Source of the DNA: Erysipelotrichaceae bacterium
GTDB taxonomy: Bacteria > Bacillota_I > Bacilli_A > Erysipelotrichales > Erysipelotrichaceae
DNA: 7,076 nucleotides
NCBI GenBank assembly: GCA_003446295.1
Contig: DMBB01000094.1
Coordinates: 1-7,076 of the forward strand
Direction: 5' to 3'
Below are positions 4,356 to 7,076 of this stretch, piece by piece (positions within the stretch are counted from its first letter, which is position 1; every line of letters starts with the position of its first letter). Below the pieces are notes generated by a model. It searched no databases, was not told where the DNA came from, and saw only the letters and a program-made list of their open reading frames with translations. A program made the position numbers and the translations under genes.

Positions 4356-7076
4356 TTATTCAACACTCTTCAGTGATTCCACCATCTCAATCGACTGCAG
4401 TCTCTTGCGCATGAAGAAGTTTACCAGCACGCCGAACAGGATCGTCATGAAGAATGCGATCACGTTGCTGGAAGGATCGACTGTCCTTCCGAACATGACA
4501 TAATCCATTTCCACCTGTCTCATGATGAAATGGTGCAGCACCTGTCCGATCGGTATGCCTGCAAGCGCGCCGAGGCCGGTCAGGACATTGTTTTCCTTGA
4601 AGATGTAGTCCTCGACTTCTTTTTTCCGGAAGCCCAGTACCTTGAGCGTAGCGATCTCACGCTGACGCTCACTGATATTGATGTTAGTCAGATTGCCCAG
4701 TACGACGAACGCAAGCGACATGGATGATATGATCAGAGCCCAGACGATCAGGTCAAGGCTGTTGACCATGGACTTGAAGTTCTCCAGGATCGTGTCATAG
4801 AACTGAACACCGCTGACCCTGTCATCATTGACGATCTCTTTCTGGAACGCCCTGCTGACCTGCACATCCCCGGCAATATCCACCATCAGGGTATCCTGGC
4901 TGATCGTGCTTCCGAACACCTTGGCATAATACTGCTGGGTCATGAACATGTAATGCTGGATGTACATTTCGGTAACTGCAGAGATCCTGACTTCCTTCCG
5001 TATGCCTGTCTTGCTTTCGACAATGATCGTATCTCCTGCCTGCAGTCCAAGATTTTCCGCCAGTTTCTCATTGATGATAACGCCCTCTTGATCCGGGATA
5101 AGCGGCTCGTGTCCGATCCTTGTTCTCAATTCATAGCAAGACTGTATCATCTCAGGCTTTTCGAACACCTGCACGTTGACCGTTTCTTCAAGGGTGTCAT
5201 GTCCGTTGACAGCAATCGCGCTGTAGCTGCCGGCGATCACAGCTGAAGCAACATCTTCACGCTTCAGCAGATCATTCCTCAGCACTTCCATCTCACTCGG
5301 TTTGAGTCCTTCCGCGTGCACCTGTCCGTCGAACAGCTGCAGTTCATCAAACTGCGTATCCACCATGCCGTTGATCGAATCGCTGATGCCGAAGCCTGTG
5401 ATCAGCAATGCCGTGCATCCGGCAACACCGATCACGGTCATGACCAGTCTCTGCTTATAGCGGAACAGGTTTCTTGTCGTGATCTTCCATGAGAAGCTCA
5501 TTCTGTTCCAGAGCGGACCGATCCGCTCGATCAGCGCTGTTCTGCCAAGCTTGGGTGATTTGGGACGCAGCAGCTGGGAAGGAACATCATTCATATCATT
5601 GCGGCAGACATACCATGTCGTCATCAGCATGACCGCAAGGAATCCGGCTGCTGACATCACGATAAGCCTCCATGGCATATAGATCTTCATCGGCGGCAGC
5701 ACATACATCATCTTCCAGGCTGTATAGATGATATACGGGAAGATCGCCAGACCCAGCACAGTGCCGAGCACCGTTCCCAGTACCGTAGCCATACCGGCAT
5801 AAGTCAGATATTTCATGGAGCACTGGAACCTGCTGTAGCCAAGCGCCCGCATGATGCCGAGCTGTGACCTCTGTTCATCGATCATGCGCGTCATCGTCGT
5901 CAGGCAGACCAGAGCCGCGACCATAAAGAAGAACATCGGGAATACTGCACCGATCGCCCGCATCTGTTCAACCGTATTTTTGTATGTTTTTGATGCATAA
6001 TGCTGGGAACGGTCCAGTACAGTCCAGCTGCCGTCCTCCAGATCATCGATATCCTGCTGTGCCTTGTCCAGTTCTTCCTTGGCATCAGCCAGTTCCTGGA
6101 GACCGTCTTTTCTGGCATCTTCCAGTTCTTTTTTCGCGTCCTCCAGTTCCTTTTGTGCATCGATCAGCTTCTGTCTGTTTTCATCGATCTCATTCCAGCC
6201 GTCATTGATCTCTTTCTGGGCCTTTTCGACCTCTTCGATCAGTTCCGCAGCCGCATTGACCGTAGCCATATAAGCCTTGTCCAGCGTGTCATGCGCCTCA
6301 TCCAGGACTGCCTTGCCTTCCGCAAGACCTTCATCGATCATCCGTTTATTGCTGTTGAGTTCCTGGATCTGTGCTTTCAGCGAAGCGATCTGTTCATCGA
6401 TCTTGTCAGCATCGATCCCCTGTTCACTCAGCTGTGCGACGACTGCAGCCCGCTGTTCCTCCAGGGCTGTTTTCTGTGCATCGAGCCCGGCGATCGTCTG
6501 ATCGATATTCTCATATGTGATTCCCTGTTCACTCAGCGAAGCGATCACAGCCTCTTTCTGCTGCACAAGACCTGCACGCTGCTGCTTCAGCGCTTCAACT
6601 GCTTCACTGATATGATCAGGATCGATCCCCTGCTCGCTCAGCTGGGAACGTACGGCGTCACGCTGTGCTTCCAGAGCTGCTTTCTGCGCTTCCATTCCCG
6701 GTACGCCGTCCATCTGAGCGATCGCAGCATCCAGCTGGGCAAGACCGCTAGCGGCAGTCTCCAGCTGGGTGATGGATTCATCGATCTTCGCAATGCCTGC
6801 ATCGATCTGGGCAATACCATCTTTCGCGTCAGTCAGCTGCTGCTTTGCTTCTGAGATCTGCTGGATTCCAGCATCGATCTGGGCAAGCCCTTCTTTTGCC
6901 TTTTCCAGATTTTTGATGCCTTCACGGATCTGTTTGATGCCGGCGTCGATCTCCTCCTTCATCGCCAGATATTCCGCTTCCTTCTCGTAATACTCGGATT
7001 CGCCTTCCTTCAGCTTTTCCCTGCCCTTTTCAATTTCTGCCCGGGCATCGGCGATCTGCTGATAGCCGTCCGCTTC
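4356..7076 (-). CDS. Large FtsX/MacB-type ABC permease, 5' end beyond window
   Basis: The frame stays open from the TAA at 4356 to the window edge, giving 906 visible residues. The ATG at 6962 is internal because 38 in-frame coiled-coil codons precede it and it has no ribosome binding site. Numbering from that Met, residues 1-310 are an Ala/Glu/Gln-rich extracellular coiled coil with two tandem repeat families. A first FtsX-type membrane unit follows, with helices near 338-357, 388-411 and 431-452 and the motif QRSQLGIMRALGYS. A cytoplasmic linker leads to a helix near 504-525, a second extracellular domain (about 530-730), and a second FtsX unit with helices near 735-757, 792-810 and 831-850 and the motif ERQREIATLKVLGF. 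Such permeases pair with a MacB/LolD-like ATPase, probably encoded upstream outside the window. They are mechanotransmitters or exporters, and the substrate is unknown. The first membrane helix must lie beyond the edge. Confidence 0.9.
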   Translation of the reverse strand, partial: EADGYQQIADARAEIEKGREKLKEGESEYYEKEAEYLAMKEEIDAGIKQIREGIKNLEKAKEGLAQIDAGIQQISEAKQQLTDAKDGIAQIDAGIAKIDESITQLETAASGLAQLDAAIAQMDGVPGMEAQKAALEAQRDAVRSQLSEQGIDPDHISEAVEALKQQRAGLVQQKEAVIASLSEQGITYENIDQTIAGLDAQKTALEEQRAAVVAQLSEQGIDADKIDEQIASLKAQIQELNSNKRMIDEGLAEGKAVLDEAHDTLDKAYMATVNAAAELIEEVEKAQKEINDGWNEIDENRQKLIDAQKELEDAKKELEDARKDGLQELADAKEELDKAQQDIDDLEDGSWTVLDRSQHYASKTYKNTVEQMRAIGAVFPMFFFMVAALVCLTTMTRMIDEQRSQLGIMRALGYSRFQCSMKYLTYAGMATVLGTVLGTVLGLAIFPYIIYTAWKMMYVLPPMKIYMPWRLIVMSAAGFLAVMLMTTWYVCRNDMNDVPSQLLRPKSPKLGRTALIERIGPLWNRMSFSWKITTRNLFRYKQRLVMTVIGVAGCTALLITGFGISDSINGMVDTQFDELQLFDGQVHAEGLKPSEMEVLRNDLLKREDVASAVIAGSYSAIAVNGHDTLEETVNVQVFEKPEMIQSCYELRTRIGHEPLIPDQEGVIINEKLAENLGLQAGDTIIVESKTGIRKEVRISAVTEMYIQHYMFMTQQYYAKVFGSTISQDTLMVDIAGDVQVSRAFQKEIVNDDRVSGVQFYDTILENFKSMVNSLDLIVWALIISSMSLAFVVLGNLTNINISERQREIATLKVLGFRKKEVEDYIFKENNVLTGLGALAGIPIGQVLHHFIMRQVEMDYVMFGRTVDPSSNVIAFFMTILFGVLVNFFMRKRLQSIEMVESLKSVE
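6345..6698 (-). repeat. In-frame 35-residue (105-base) tandem repeats in permease
   Basis: The coiled-coil region carries three LSEQGI-headed units spaced exactly 35 residues apart (residues 108, 143 and 178 from the Met at 6962). A partial unit, GMEAQKAALEAQ (89-100), precedes them and matches GLDAQKTALEEQ (159-170) of a later unit. The codons have diverged between copies, so the array is not freshly expanded. Confidence 0.8.
6705..6950 (-). repeat. In-frame 24-residue (72-base) tandem repeats in permease
   Basis: Three units headed IDAGI and ending in GLAQ or GIAQ follow each other at exactly 24 residues (residues 5-28, 29-52 and 53-76 from the Met at 6962). A partial fourth unit is headed LDAAI. 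At DNA level a 16-base word, gcatcgatctgggcaa, recurs at 6799-6814 and 6871-6886, exactly 72 bases apart. That points to duplication rather than mere heptad similarity. Confidence 0.8.

Noticed and set aside
6000..6854. Plus-strand open frame of 284 codons
   Set aside because: It is antisense to the coiled-coil region of the permease. The repetitive, Ala/Gln/Glu-rich codons leave few stops on the opposite strand, and the product is a Phe/Leu/Cys-rich string with no recognisable domain.
6345..6950. CRISPR-like array suggested by regularly spaced similar words
   Set aside because: The words are imperfect, keep the reading frame at 72 or 105 bases, and encode protein repeats. There are no unique spacers between identical repeats.
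6960..6962. ATG at 6962 as the start of the permease
   Set aside because: The frame is open for 38 more codons to the window edge with the same coiled-coil character. There is no ribosome binding site, and the required first membrane helix would be missing.

Overview
The window reads as a stretch of chromosome from an anaerobic, low-to-middle GC Firmicute. A gut member of the Erysipelotrichia or Clostridia is my best guess. This rests on strong AAGGAGG-type ribosome binding sites, a two-iron desulfoferrodoxin, two oxygen-sensitive radical SAM enzymes, and a large FtsX/MacB-type permease with a coiled-coil extracellular domain. The genus cannot be fixed from this sequence. All six genes lie on the minus strand, so the window is transcribed from high to low coordinates. 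There is no gene-free stretch over 300 bases. The longest gap, between the amidohydrolase and the XRE gene, is about 106 bases and holds a terminator and a promoter. I saw no tRNA, rRNA, insertion sequence or CRISPR array.

Right part (7076 to 4356): the 3' portion of a very large ABC transporter permease. Its 5' end lies outside the window. The visible part starts inside an extracellular coiled-coil region built from two consecutive families of in-frame tandem repeats (24 and 35 residues). It then carries the first FtsX-type membrane domain, a cytoplasmic linker, a second extracellular domain and the second FtsX-type membrane domain.

Middle part (4355 to 2727): a desulfoferrodoxin (superoxide reductase) with its own promoter and a hairpin terminator, then an imidazolonepropionase-like metal-dependent amidohydrolase of unknown substrate, closed by a second hairpin terminator. 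The amidohydrolase has no convincing promoter and may depend on readthrough from the desulfoferrodoxin promoter.

Left part (2669 to 1): a tightly packed three-gene operon with a good promoter. It encodes a small XRE-family regulator, a radical SAM enzyme with a SPASM-like cysteine tail (ATGA overlap with the regulator) and a HemN/HemW-like second radical SAM enzyme (9-base gap, still open at the window edge). The promoter is covered by several repeat elements that look like operators, which suggests autoregulation. The second enzyme departs from both true HemN and HemW at diagnostic motifs. Coproporphyrinogen oxidation or heme chaperoning is therefore not a safe annotation, and this regulator plus radical SAM pair is the best candidate in the window for an undescribed pathway.
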